From NCBI GenBank assembly GCA_038257845.1, contig JBBSQL010000007.1:1-64000 (forward strand): a stretch of DNA of 64,000 nt, in the 5' to 3' direction. Numbering within the stretch: position 1 is the stretch's first letter; each line of letters begins with the position of its first letter. The position numbers and the translations under genes are program-made. The notes beneath the pieces are model-generated. The model ran no database searches. It worked only from the letters and a program-made list of their open reading frames with translations, and was not told where the DNA came from. This stretch comes from JAFDXJ01 sp038257845 (GTDB lineage: Bacteria > Bacteroidota > Bacteroidia > Chitinophagales > Chitinophagaceae). Positions 18,223-28,200 of the stretch are shown here, in pieces.

Positions 18223-18801
18223 ATGGCAAATACAACGAAAAAATTAGTGACCATCACCGCGCCTTCCGGGGCAGGTAAGTCGTCCATCACGCATTATTTA
18301 TTGAAGCAATTTCCCGAACTGGCCTTCTCCGTTTCCGCCACCACGCGCGCGCAAAGAGGCACAGAAACGGATGGAAAAGATTACTACTTTTTAGATCTTC
18401 CGGATTTTATACAAAAAATGAATGCAGGACTTTTCCTTGAATATGAAATGGTTTATCCGGGAAAATATTACGGCACTTTAAAATCTGAACTGGACCGTAT
18501 CTGGGATGCGGGAAAAATTCCCATACTGGATATTGATGTACAAGGCGCTATGAAAGTGCGGGAAATTTTTGCCACCAATGCCTTATATGTTTTTATCGCG
18601 CCGCCTTCTTTGGAGGAATTAAAAAAACGACTGATTCATCGCGGAACGGAAACGCTGGAAAACCTGGAAACGAGGTTGCAAAAAGCCAATTATGAATTAT
18701 CTTTCAAAAGCCATTTTGATAAAACAATTGTCAATAAAGATTTGGATAAAGCGTGTAAGCAAGCCGCGAAACTGGTAAAAATATTTTTGGAAAAAGCATA
18801 A
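18223..18801 (+). CDS. gmk: Guanylate kinase
   Basis: Gmk phosphorylates GMP to GDP with ATP, an essential step in GTP and dGTP supply. It has 192 residues, normal length. The P-loop APSGAGKSS is near the start. The GMP-binding region SVSATTRAQRGTETDGKDYYFL follows, then FLEYEMVYPGKYYGT and DIDVQGAMKVRE, all canonical. The C-terminal FDKTIVNKDLDKA is also conserved. The SDR gene follows after 21 bp. Confidence 0.97.
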   Translation: MANTTKKLVTITAPSGAGKSSITHYLLKQFPELAFSVSATTRAQRGTETDGKDYYFLDLPDFIQKMNAGLFLEYEMVYPGKYYGTLKSELDRIWDAGKIPILDIDVQGAMKVREIFATNALYVFIAPPSLEELKKRLIHRGTETLENLETRLQKANYELSFKSHFDKTIVNKDLDKACKQAAKLVKIFLEKA

Positions 18802-18822
18802 AGGTTTTACAAAAAAATTAAT

Positions 18823-19641
18823 ATGGATTTCAATAACAAAACTTTTTTCATCACCGGTGCGAGCCGCGGAATTGGCAAAGCCATTGCATTGCAACTTGCA
18901 GCTTCGGGCGCCAACATCGTCGTAGCCGCAAAAAGTATTACAGAAAATGAAAAGCTCGGCGGCACTATTTTTTCCGCAGCCAAAGAAATCGAAGCATCTG
19001 GCGGAAAAGCACTGGCCGTGCAGGTTGATATCCGCGATGAAGAACAAATTAAAAAAGCAGTATCGCAAACTATTGACAGGTTTGGAGGCATTGACGGTTT
19101 AATTAATAATGCATCCGCTATTCAACTCACAGGTACAGAATATACGCAAATAAGGCGTTTTGACCTGATGTTTTCCGTGAATGTGCGCGGCACTTTTTTG
19201 GTAACGAAACATTGTATTCCATTTTTAAAAAAAGGAAATAACGCGCATATACTTACACTATCACCACCTATAAATTTAGCGCCGCAGTGGCTGGGCAATC
19301 ACGTGGCTTATACGATGAGTAAATACGACATGAGCATGATGGCACTTGGCTGGGCGGAAGAATTTAAAAAAGATCAAATTGCCTCCAATGCTTTGTGGCC
19401 GCGCACCACAATTGATACCGCTGCTGTTCGAAATTTATTGGGTGGAAAAACATTGGCGGATATGAGCCGCACACCACAAATACTTGCGGATGCCGCTTGT
19501 TTTATTTTAGCAAAAAAATCATCGGACTGCACGGGAAATACTTTTATTGATGAAGAAGTACTGGCAAAAGAAGGCATTACAGATTTGGATAAATATGCAG
19601 TTGTTCCCGGCGCAAAATTGTATAAAGACCTGTTTTTATAA
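18823..19641 (+). CDS. Short-chain dehydrogenase/reductase (HSDL2-like)
   Basis: This is an NAD(P)-dependent oxidoreductase of 272 residues. The dinucleotide motif TGASRGIGKAIALQL is at the start, NNASA is in the middle and the catalytic YTMSK (Tyr and Lys) is present. The cofactor pocket VVAAKSITENEKLGGTI and the SPPINLAPQW segment resemble hydroxysteroid dehydrogenase-like 2 proteins, which have been linked to fatty-acid metabolism. The catalytic Ser is in LTLSPP. It meets the glycosyltransferase gene tail to tail with 5 bp between them. Substrate unknown. Confidence 0.88.
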   Translation: MDFNNKTFFITGASRGIGKAIALQLAASGANIVVAAKSITENEKLGGTIFSAAKEIEASGGKALAVQVDIRDEEQIKKAVSQTIDRFGGIDGLINNASAIQLTGTEYTQIRRFDLMFSVNVRGTFLVTKHCIPFLKKGNNAHILTLSPPINLAPQWLGNHVAYTMSKYDMSMMALGWAEEFKKDQIASNALWPRTTIDTAAVRNLLGGKTLADMSRTPQILADAACFILAKKSSDCTGNTFIDEEVLAKEGITDLDKYAVVPGAKLYKDLFL

Positions 19642-19646
19642 AGCCC

Positions 19647-20528
19647 TTATTTTTTATAAATTTTATAATTCCGGTAATCAAAAAACCGTTTGCCCGTAAT
19701 TTTTTCCAATACATTTTTAAAATGATCTTTCATCTTTAAATGATTGAAGGAAGGATCATAATTAAATTGCCAGTTCATATTGTTGATCCTTTCCTGCATC
19801 ACTGCCGGATGTGTGCCGGTGAATTTTTTTAATGCATCAATTTGCATATAATCGAACACATCATCCGGACCTTTGATATTTTCTGCCGTTGCTTCGCCGC
19901 CATTCCAGTAAGTACCAAAATTAGTACTCTTTGCCAGCATCGCACCGGGCTCTCTCACCCAGCCATAATGATAGATGAATGCGTTCAAGGGAACGACCGT
20001 TAATTTTTCATTGTCATTTTTTCTGAAACCCTGTGCATCACGATAGGAATATATTTTTTTATTATTGCGGATGATGCGGATCTCTTTGCGGTACCAGTGT
20101 GAGGATGCACCTACAAAATCAAATGAACCATAAAAGTGCATGTAATTAAAAAGGAAGCCGTCTACTTCATGGTTGTCTTTATACAACTCCATTGCAGCAC
20201 GGATTTCCGCATGATATTTTTCATGCAACACTTCATCGCCCTGTATATAAATACACCAGTCGCTATCATCCGGAATGGCCTGGAAAGCTTTATTTGTTTC
20301 TGCCGCGAGTACACGGCCGCCCTGCCGCAAATTTTCATCCCAAACAGAATCTATTATTTTTATTTTTTGCAGATCAATGGAAGCCACGAGTTCGCGCGTT
20401 GCATCTTTTGAATCTCCTGCAACAACAATTAATTCGTCACAAAGCGGAAGGATAGATTCCAGTGCTTCCTTTACCGGGTATTGATAAATGATGGCATTTT
20501 TAATAAATGAAAAACCGCTGACTTTCAT
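19647..20528 (-). CDS. Glycosyltransferase family 2-like protein
   Basis: This is a predicted GT-A fold glycosyltransferase of 293 residues. The amino-terminal half has the expected pattern: SGFSFIKNAI, then ILPLCDELIVVAGDSKDAT (nucleotide-binding strand), then WCIYIQGDEVLHEKY, where QGDE sits at the DxD position. The C-terminal half includes HYYGWVREP-like text (IYHYGWVREPGAML) and charged regions. There is no membrane helix. The substrate may be a surface glycan, but no other polysaccharide genes lie nearby. No exact promoter box was seen. Confidence 0.8.
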   Translation of the reverse strand: MKVSGFSFIKNAIIYQYPVKEALESILPLCDELIVVAGDSKDATRELVASIDLQKIKIIDSVWDENLRQGGRVLAAETNKAFQAIPDDSDWCIYIQGDEVLHEKYHAEIRAAMELYKDNHEVDGFLFNYMHFYGSFDFVGASSHWYRKEIRIIRNNKKIYSYRDAQGFRKNDNEKLTVVPLNAFIYHYGWVREPGAMLAKSTNFGTYWNGGEATAENIKGPDDVFDYMQIDALKKFTGTHPAVMQERINNMNWQFNYDPSFNHLKMKDHFKNVLEKITGKRFFDYRNYKIYKK

Positions 20529-20610
20529 GAGCGCTGTAAATTATAACATCTTTTGCAATAACAAAAAGGCAGGCAAAGCTTGTATGAAAATTTGGAGAAA
20601 CAAAAAGTAT

Positions 20611-20985
20611 TTATTTGTGTTTGCTACCTATATAAAACGCCGCTGCAGCGAGACCAAGATCTTTCAATACCATGGTCATAGGCGCCATTCTGCCGGCAAG
20701 GTCAATTGCCTTCACGATTGCCGGAACATGTACTGAAAGGATGATGATGATTAATAATAAACCCAGCATATAGCCTGCCAGTCTTACTTTAACACCGATG
20801 AGCATTGCGAGGGCTGCCAACCCCAGTGCTACAGCTACAATGTAAACCCATATTGTTGGTGAAGGTAAAAACGATGGCACAGCGCCGGCCATCATATCCG
20901 GGTGCATGAAATGATTCAATGCAAAGAAGCCCATTACGAGTGCATAGACGATACGGGCAATCGTGGAAACATAATTGTCATTCAT
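20611..20985 (-). CDS. DoxX-family membrane protein
   Basis: This is a small integral membrane protein of 124 residues with four predicted helices (about 8-27, 45-65, 70-90 and 100-119). The start MNDNYVSTIARIVYALVMGFFALNHF and the ALAMLIGVKVRLAG turn are typical of DoxX/DoxD-like proteins. Functions in this family vary and are mostly unknown (thiosulfate:quinone oxidoreductase subunit in archaea, redox-stress proteins in bacteria). It has its own -7 box and is separated by 82 bp from the glycosyltransferase gene. Confidence 0.78.
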   Translation of the reverse strand: MNDNYVSTIARIVYALVMGFFALNHFMHPDMMAGAVPSFLPSPTIWVYIVAVALGLAALAMLIGVKVRLAGYMLGLLLIIIILSVHVPAIVKAIDLAGRMAPMTMVLKDLGLAAAAFYIGSKHK

Positions 20986-21033
20986 AATCAGGAGTTTTGA
21001 AAATGAAAAGTTAAGGAATTTTTACCGCCATTT

Positions 21034-21041
21034 CAAATATA
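21034..21041 (-). promoter_or_regulatory. -7 promoter box of the DoxX gene
   Basis: The minus strand reads TATATTTG, a perfect TAnnTTTG, 48 bp before the ATG. No good -33 box was found at 19-21 bp. Confidence 0.4.
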
Positions 21042-21076
21042 AATTTCAAGCGGTCATTGCCAGCATATATAAAAAA

Positions 21077-22600
21077 TTACAACCCAGTTGTTTCCGGCCG
21101 CATTTGCGGGAAAAATAAAACATCCTGGATAGAAGCCTGGTTAGTGAAGAGCATGCAGAGCCTGTCTATGCCAATACCAATACCACTAGTTGGTGGCATA
21201 CCATATTCCAATGCACGCAAAAAATCATGATCAATAAACATCGCCTCATCATCACCACGCTCCATGAGCTTTGATTGTTCTTCAAACCTGGCTCTTTGTT
21301 CCAAAGGATCATTGAGTTCACTATATGCATTGGCGAGTTCCTTACCATTGATGATCAGCTCAAAACGCTCTACCAGTCCGGGTTTGCTGCGATGTTTCTT
21401 TGTCAGCGGGCTCATTTCCACCGGGTAATCAATGATAAATGTTGGCTGTATATATTTTTTTTCGGCGAGGGTTGAAAAAATTTCATCCACCAATTTTCCG
21501 CGTCCCATCGTTTTATCTGTTGGAATATTTTTCTCCCGGCAAAAATTCAATAAAGCAGTTTCATTCATTTCAGAAATATCGGTGCCCGAATGTTCTTTGA
21601 TAGCATCATACATAGAAATTTTTTTGAAAGGTGCTTTAAAACTGATCAATTGTTCACCCACTTTTAATTCTGTAGTGCCATGTAAAGCAAAAGCAATGGA
21701 TTCAAATAATTTTTCCGTGATTTCCATCATCCATATATAATCTTTATACGCTGTGTACCATTCGAGAATCGTAAACTCGGGGTTATGCGTTCGGTCCATT
21801 CCTTCATTTCTAAAGTTTCGGCTAAATTCATACACCCAGTCAAACCCGCCCACGATCAGCCTTTTCAAATATAATTCATTGGCGATGCGCAAATAAAATG
21901 GCGTATCCAGTGCATTGTGATGCGTGATAAATGGACGTGCAGCAGCGCCGCCGGGAATAGGTTGCAATACAGGCGTATCAACTTCGAGTGCGCCTTTCTC
22001 ATTGAGAAATGAACGAATATGATTGATAATATTTGTGCGTTGAAGAAATACTTCTTTTATCGCAGGGTTGACTACGAGATCTGCATAGCGCTGGCGATAG
22101 CGGAATTCTGTATCAGTGACTGCGTCAAAAACATTTCCTTCCTCATCGCGTTTCACAACAGGTAATGGCTTCAATGATTTTGACAATAAAACAAGTGTGC
22201 GTGCATGGATGGAAGTTTCTCCCGTTTTTGTAATAAAAACTTCTCCTGTGACACCAATAAAATCACCAAGATCGAGGAGATGTTTAACAAGTTTATCAAA
22301 TAGCATTTTATCATCACCCGGACAAATATCATCCCGCTTTACATACAATTGAATAATGCCTTTGGAATCCTGGATCTTTATAAAAAAAACTTTGCCTTTA
22401 TCATTCAGGCTGAGGATGCGGCCAGCTACACACACATTGGAAAATTGTTCTTTTGTTTCTTCTGAAAATCCACTTTTTATAGCTGTGGAAAAATGTGTTA
22501 CAGGATAAAGCGCCGCGGGATACGGATCAATGCCCAAAGTTTTTAATTCCGTCAATTTTTCCCTGCGGATAATTTCCTGTTCTGATAAATGCTGTGCCAT
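21077..22600 (-). CDS. lysS: Lysyl-tRNA synthetase (class II)
   Basis: LysS charges tRNA-Lys with lysine. It has 507 residues, full length. The N-terminal OB-fold anticodon domain includes VAGRILSLNDKGKVFFIKIQD. Motif 2 is YEFSRNFRNEGMDRTHNPEF, preceded by the class-typical GGAAARPFITHHNALD. The C-terminal motif 3 is GIGIGIDRLCMLFTN. The carboxy terminus lies downstream of PPTSG. A perfect -7 box lies just upstream. No partner gene is obvious. Confidence 0.98.
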   Translation of the reverse strand: MAQHLSEQEIIRREKLTELKTLGIDPYPAALYPVTHFSTAIKSGFSEETKEQFSNVCVAGRILSLNDKGKVFFIKIQDSKGIIQLYVKRDDICPGDDKMLFDKLVKHLLDLGDFIGVTGEVFITKTGETSIHARTLVLLSKSLKPLPVVKRDEEGNVFDAVTDTEFRYRQRYADLVVNPAIKEVFLQRTNIINHIRSFLNEKGALEVDTPVLQPIPGGAAARPFITHHNALDTPFYLRIANELYLKRLIVGGFDWVYEFSRNFRNEGMDRTHNPEFTILEWYTAYKDYIWMMEITEKLFESIAFALHGTTELKVGEQLISFKAPFKKISMYDAIKEHSGTDISEMNETALLNFCREKNIPTDKTMGRGKLVDEIFSTLAEKKYIQPTFIIDYPVEMSPLTKKHRSKPGLVERFELIINGKELANAYSELNDPLEQRARFEEQSKLMERGDDEAMFIDHDFLRALEYGMPPTSGIGIGIDRLCMLFTNQASIQDVLFFPQMRPETTGL

Positions 22601-22621
22601 AGATGATCATTAAAATGGCTG

Positions 22622-22629
22622 CAAATATA
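22622..22629 (-). promoter_or_regulatory. -7 promoter box of lysS
   Basis: The minus strand reads TATATTTG, a perfect match, 21 bp before the lysS ATG. The -33 region is degenerate. Confidence 0.45.
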
Positions 22630-22671
22630 CGGCTCAAAAAAAGCTTTTAGCGAAAGGCTTTTAATCGAAAT

Positions 22672-22699
22672 AAAAAAGAGTTGCAACACTGCAACTCTT
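22672..22699 (-). terminator. Rho-independent terminator of the L,D-transpeptidase-like gene
   Basis: AAGAGTTGCA/TGCAACTCTT (22676-22699) forms a perfect 10-bp stem with a 4-base loop. On the minus strand it is followed by T residues, so it ends the gene that stops at 22729. Confidence 0.85.
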
Positions 22700-22728
22700 G
22701 GAAAATATTAGTGGAATATTTTAAAAAT

Positions 22729-23589
22729 TTATTTTGCTGAACTTACCAAAGTTTGAGGCGGTGCAATTTTCACCAAACCTTCCCGGGCAATAATTGGTTC
22801 TGGTAAAAGTGGTTTTGCAATAGGCCAGTCGAAACGAGACTGCATAATGGAAGAGCTGGTAGTATACCATTTATCACTGCTGTATCCAAAGAAACAAGTA
22901 CCGCCTTTGATCATATTGATAATTCTTTTACTGATCTCAAAAGGAACTGCAGGGCAACCATAGCTCCTGCCCATTTGTGTGCCTTCATCCGCCCTTTCGC
23001 CATTTACATAATTACTGCCATGCATCACGATATCGCGCTGGCGCACATTGTTGTTGATGCCTTTTTCCAAACCGTCAAAATGCAGGCTAAATCCGGCTTT
23101 TCCGATATATGTATCCCCGCTGATCATAAAGCCAAGCGAACTTTTATGTGAGTCTTCGCGATTGGAAAAACTGGTGGCATATTCACCGCCGGAATTTTTA
23201 CCGTGTGATACATAAGTATTGAATAAAACTTTTGCATGATCAAGATCCAGAACATACAACCTTTTTTGAGAACTGCTTTGTGAATAATCACAAATAGTAA
23301 GAATGCCTTCTTTGCGAATCTTATTTTTACTCAATAAATATTCATAGCCTTTCAGCCCTGCAAAAAATACTGATTTTTTCAAACCAATTTTTTCCAGGTC
23401 CATTGCAGTGAACAGAGAATCCACTACCTGGCGTACAACTACTGATTCATCAGAATAAGATGAGGATAAAAGAGAAGGTAGTTTTTCTCCGCCGCCACCA
23501 GTTAAGGTTTCATTTAATGTTGCCGTACCGGGAGACCACGAGGTTAAAGCTAAAAGGCAGACACTGCCAATGATTAATAATTTTTTCAT
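22729..23589 (-). CDS. Murein L,D-transpeptidase catalytic-domain family protein
   Basis: This is an exported protein of 286 residues predicted to act on peptidoglycan. The hydrophobic amino terminus is a signal peptide. The catalytic core has His190 (VMHGSNYVNG) and Cys212 in GRSYGCPAVP, the H...SxGC order of YkuD-type transpeptidases. This longer variant, with an intact Ser-Tyr-Gly-Cys-Pro segment, is a separate Pfam family common in Bacteroidota. The N-terminal about 100 residues include a Gly-rich linker and a helical part. It is monocistronic: it has its own -7 box upstream and a strong terminator downstream. Whether it cross-links peptidoglycan or attaches lipoproteins is unknown. Confidence 0.87.
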   Translation of the reverse strand: MKKLLIIGSVCLLALTSWSPGTATLNETLTGGGGEKLPSLLSSSYSDESVVVRQVVDSLFTAMDLEKIGLKKSVFFAGLKGYEYLLSKNKIRKEGILTICDYSQSSSQKRLYVLDLDHAKVLFNTYVSHGKNSGGEYATSFSNREDSHKSSLGFMISGDTYIGKAGFSLHFDGLEKGINNNVRQRDIVMHGSNYVNGERADEGTQMGRSYGCPAVPFEISKRIINMIKGGTCFFGYSSDKWYTTSSSIMQSRFDWPIAKPLLPEPIIAREGLVKIAPPQTLVSSAK

Positions 23590-23668
23590 TTACATCTTAG
23601 TTTTAGGATATTGGGAAAAGTTTAAAAAAAACGCACACATTTCTCAATTATTGTGACTTAAATGGCAG

Positions 23669-23676
23669 CAAAGGTA
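23669..23676 (-). promoter_or_regulatory. -7 promoter box of the L,D-transpeptidase-like gene
   Basis: The minus strand reads TACCTTTG, a perfect TAnnTTTG, 79 bp before the ATG. It predicts an untranslated leader of about 70 bases. Confidence 0.4.
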
Positions 23677-23824
23677 AAATCAATCAAAAAAAAGAAAGGC
23701 AGTTTCGCGTTAAAAATTCGTCCGTAAAATGGGCATAAAGAATTTTAACATATAAATGACTATAAACCAATTATTTAAGCATGATTTTAAATATCAATTG
23801 TTATTTTTTACAACTTTAATAACA

Positions 23825-23856
23825 AAAATGGCCGGTTACAAAACCGGCCATTTTTT
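23825..23856 (-). terminator. Terminator of the susCD operon
   Basis: AATGGCCGGTT/AACCGGCCATT is a perfect stem with a 4-base loop, with A-tract on one side and T-tract on the other. It therefore works on the minus strand after susD (stop at 23876). Confidence 0.88.
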
Positions 23857-23875
23857 AGTCTTCTTTAAGGTTTTC

Positions 23876-25249
23876 TTAATAACCAGGGTTCTGCACCAGG
23901 TTACTATTCACTTCTATTTCTCTTTGGGGAATTGGCAGAACAAGTTTATTATCAGTGTAAGCTAAGCCGCTTACATCCATTTGTAATCTCTTCAATGTCC
24001 ATAAGCGATCGCCTTCAAAACCAAGTTCGCGCATGCGCTCATCTACAAAATCATTACCCGAAACACTACCAAATGATGTGGCTCCGGAACGCAGTCTTAC
24101 TGTATTGATATCATCCAAAGGATTCACGCCACCGATTGGTGCACCACCTTTGCGAAGGTTCGCTTCACCCCTGGTGAGATACATTTCAGCAAGCCTGATT
24201 ACAGGGATTGCTTTATAAAAATCTGCCCATTTTAATGTATACTTTCCACTAAAGCCACCTATATTGGAACCACTTTGTGTAAAAGTTTTCCGGAAATCTC
24301 CGTTGCCAAAAAAGGATTTATAATTTGGATCAACTTGTGCATCTCCCCTGCCTTGTGGTGTTGGAGAATAAAAAGTGGTTAGTCCATTATTGGAAGTACC
24401 CGCGTTACTTTGAGCAGTTTGTTGAATGGCAAACACATCTTCTTGTGAATTGCTCACATTATTAAATGCCTGGTTATAGGTAGAAACCAGGTTATATTTT
24501 CCTGAACTGATCACATCATTTGCCATAGTTGCTGCATTCGCATAGTCGCCCATTTGCAAATAAACCCGTGATAGAAATGCTTTCGCTGCATACTGATCCG
24601 CGCGGTTATCATCCTGTGAAGCAGGCAATTTATCCGCAGCGTCTTTCAAATCTTTTAAAACCTGTGCATACACATCGCCCACAGTAGCTCTTGACACCAG
24701 TACATTAGTAGGGTCATACACATATTTTGGAGGATCCAAAACAATAGGTACGCCTGGATTTGCAGCAGTATTACCTGCACTATATGGCAAACCATAAAAT
24801 TGAACCAATTCAAATAAAGCCACGCCACGCATAAATTCTGCTTCACCGGTAATTTCATCCTGCTCAGATGGGTCAACCAGGTTTATTTTATTCAGAACTG
24901 TATTGGTTAAGTTGAGCACCAGGTACATATTACTCCAAATTCCTTCTGCGATTGAATTTTGCTTGTCCTGGGTTTTGTTGTAGATATCTTTATAATTGGT
25001 AAAAGTTCCTACAAAGTCCACCTGCTTTTCATCTGCAAGCAGATCAGGAATAAAGATCAGTTGTTCCCCAAAACCACTTGCATTTTGCATCAGGGAATAT
25101 TCTCCAAACAGTAGCGCTTTTACATCATCCGCTGTTGTGATCTGGTCGGGTGTGATATTTTGTTGCGGTATTACATCCAGTTTTTTATTACAATTACTAA
25201 GCGCAAGCATTGCAATAAAAAGGATGGCCGTATTTTTTATCTTTTTCAT
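23876..25249 (-). CDS. RagB/SusD-family nutrient-uptake lipoprotein
   Basis: This is the surface lipoprotein that caps a SusC-type transporter and helps bind a nutrient. It has 457 residues, normal length. The signal ends in LALSNC with Cys20. The SusD signature is visible: LDVIPQQNITPDQITTADD at the start, the helical EAEFMRGVALFELVQFYG, KAFLSRVYLQMGDYANAA (TPR-like), then PVIRLAEMYLTRGEANLRKG and ERMRELGFEGDRLWTLKR near the end. It lies 30 bp after susC, with a strong terminator behind. No glycoside hydrolase is adjacent, so the ligand is unclear; a sugar is possible, given the nearby sugar dehydrogenase and glucokinase. Confidence 0.95.
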   Translation of the reverse strand: MKKIKNTAILFIAMLALSNCNKKLDVIPQQNITPDQITTADDVKALLFGEYSLMQNASGFGEQLIFIPDLLADEKQVDFVGTFTNYKDIYNKTQDKQNSIAEGIWSNMYLVLNLTNTVLNKINLVDPSEQDEITGEAEFMRGVALFELVQFYGLPYSAGNTAANPGVPIVLDPPKYVYDPTNVLVSRATVGDVYAQVLKDLKDAADKLPASQDDNRADQYAAKAFLSRVYLQMGDYANAATMANDVISSGKYNLVSTYNQAFNNVSNSQEDVFAIQQTAQSNAGTSNNGLTTFYSPTPQGRGDAQVDPNYKSFFGNGDFRKTFTQSGSNIGGFSGKYTLKWADFYKAIPVIRLAEMYLTRGEANLRKGGAPIGGVNPLDDINTVRLRSGATSFGSVSGNDFVDERMRELGFEGDRLWTLKRLQMDVSGLAYTDNKLVLPIPQREIEVNSNLVQNPGY

Positions 25250-25279
25250 ATAATCTTTTTTATTTTTTACAAATCATTT

Positions 25280-28200
25280 TTAGAATTTCACATTCAAGCC
25301 TACGGTAATTGTTTTTGCCTGTGGAATCGTATAAAAATCCTGTCCGCCACCGATGTTTCCAAATGTTTGGGTATTCACTTCAGGATCTCCCGGATACTTG
25401 GTGGCTGTCCACAAATTTGTTCCTGAAACATACAGTCTTGCGGAACTGATATGCCATGAATCCACCAGGGATTTTGGTAAGTTGTATCCCAGGGAAACAT
25501 TTTTTAACCGTATATATGAACCATCATATAAAAACCTGGATGAATTTTGATATCCTGAACCATAGAAATAACCTGCGCGCGGTGTATTGGTTACATCGCC
25601 GGGGCCAGTCCATGCATTCAATTCATCTATTGTTTGATTATCAAAACCATTAAAAAATCCACCAGTCATGTAAACACCTCCTGCATTATAAATTTTATTG
25701 CCGCTGACAAAAGTGAAAAATGCACTCAGGTCAACTCCTTTATAAGAGAATGTATTTGTAAAACCGCCAGTGAAATCAGGATTTGATTTTCCCAAAACCA
25801 CGAGTGCAGCCTGGCCATAATCAGATGTTGATTTTCCATCAGTACCGAGATATAATGCATCTCCTGTTTGCGGATCAACGCCTAAAAATTGCTGACCATA
25901 AAATACGCCAATCGGTTGACCGGCAATGGCTCTTTGTGTTAGACCAAAACCACCCTCAATAACCTGTCCCTGGATATCCAAAACTTTATTTTTGTTGAAA
26001 CCAATATTGAAATTTGTGTTCCATTTAAAAGCGCCATCAATGTTTTTGGAGTTCAGTGTAATTTCATAGCCTTCATTTTCCATGGAACCCAGGTTTTTCA
26101 GATAACTGGTATAACCAGTTGTGGCAGGGACATTTATATTCAATAATAAATCAGTGGTCATTTTTTTATAATAATCCAGTTCACCAGTGATCCTGTTATT
26201 GAGTATGGCAAAATCAAGCCCTATATCCGTTTGCTTTGTTTTTTCCCATTGAAGATCAGGATTAGCCAAAGACACTGGGATATATCCCGGAAGATTTGGA
26301 TAATTGGAAACGCCATATAAAGCCAGGAAATTTCCTTCGCCAATTTCTGCATTACCTGTCTGGCCCCAGCTTGCACGCAGTTTCAGGAAGTTGATGAACT
26401 TACTTTTTTGTAAAAACTTCTCCTGTGAGAGTACCCAACCTGCAGAAACTGCGGGGAAATAACCATAGCGGTTGTTCGCCCCGAAACGGGAAGAAGCATC
26501 TGCACGAATGCTGGCAGAAACCAAATATTTATTATCAAAAGAATAATTTGCCCGAAGGAAATAAGAAAGGAAAGTATAGCGTGCGCCAGTGGAATTTGCA
26601 AATGTAATTTGTGTAGTTCCACTCAGGTTTTTAATGGCATCAGAAGGAATATTTTCTCCGAATGATTGTGCATTTTTGCTGTCATTTTGAAGATAGCTCA
26701 TGCCTGCAACTGCATTCAGTTTATTTTTATCCCCCAGTTTTGGCGTATAAGTAAAATAGTTATTTGTGTTCAGGCTGGCACTTTGCGAAATGATCAGGTT
26801 TGCTTTTCCAACTCCTCCGCCATCAATTGTTTCTTTACCCTGGAAAGCATCTTCCTCCAGGTTTAAAATGTCCGCACCAAATTCTGAACGGAAAGCCAGT
26901 GACGGTAGAAAATTATAATTCAAATAAGCATTACCAATCGTACGGAAAGTGACTTGTATATCGGAATTAAATTGCGCATCAAAGAGACCGTTTGAATACA
27001 AAGTATTGCTGTTTAATGCACCTGTTTTCGGATCATACAAAGGTGAAATAGGAAGTTGCGCAACCAGTTGGCCCGGTGTAGAAAATGCATTGTCCGTTGT
27101 CACCCTGTTTAATTGTGAACGGTCAACTGCGAGGTTAATGCCGAATGATAATTTATCTGTTGCAGTGTGTTCTAAATTCAGCCTGCCACCATATCGGTAA
27201 AAGCGATTGTCAATGACTATGGCGTCTTGTTTATTATAAAAACCAGACACATAAAATTTGGTTTTGTCATCGCCGCCATAAGCGGAAACATCTACCTGGT
27301 TTGTCAATGCATTTTTATTATATAATAAACTTTGCCAGTCAGTATTTACTGCACCTTTTTTCCAGTCAGTGCCTAAAGAAAAATAATCGAGAATATTTGA
27401 TTCATAGAAACTTTTGTAATCAGCAATTGCTGCATTCACATCCGGGTACCCGCTGATATCATTATTAAAATCGTATGTGCCATCACTTTTTGCAGCGAGT
27501 TCGATCAGGTCAACATATTGCTTGGCATTCAAAAATTTCCATTTACGGGCGGGATTACTCCAGCTATTAAATGTATTTACTTCAAACGTGGTTTTTTGAT
27601 TATTACGGCCTTTTTTGGTCGTGATCAACACAACGCCATTTGCCGCGCGTGCACCATAAATAGCAGCCGCAGATGCATCTTTCAAAATTTCTACAGATTC
27701 AATATCATTTGGATTAATATCTGCCAGTGGGTTTGTCGGATCATTGTTCGGATCTGACTGGCTGGAAGTAGTTACAGGTAAACCATCAATGACATATAAA
27801 GGTTGACTGCTTGCGGAAATTGAAGAAGTACCGCGAATACTTACTTTAATACCCTGCCCAAGTTTACCACTGCCGGATTCAATAACAACACCGGCTGCTT
27901 TACCTTGTAAGGCAGATTCAAAACTAGGTGCCTGTACATTTTGAATGTCCTGGGAACCGACCTTTGAAATGGAACCCGTAACATCTCTCTTCACGGCTTT
28001 ACCATAACCAACAACGATCACTTCGTTTAAGGTTTTTTCTGTGCTGCTTAAGGAAACATGCATATTATCTGATGCAGGTAATTCTTTATCCGAATAACCA
28101 ACAAAAGTAAACACCAGTGTTTGCGGGCCATCCGGCACCTGTATTTTAAAAACACCTTTTTTGTCGGTTTGCGTGAGAATACTTTTCCCTTTTACGGAAA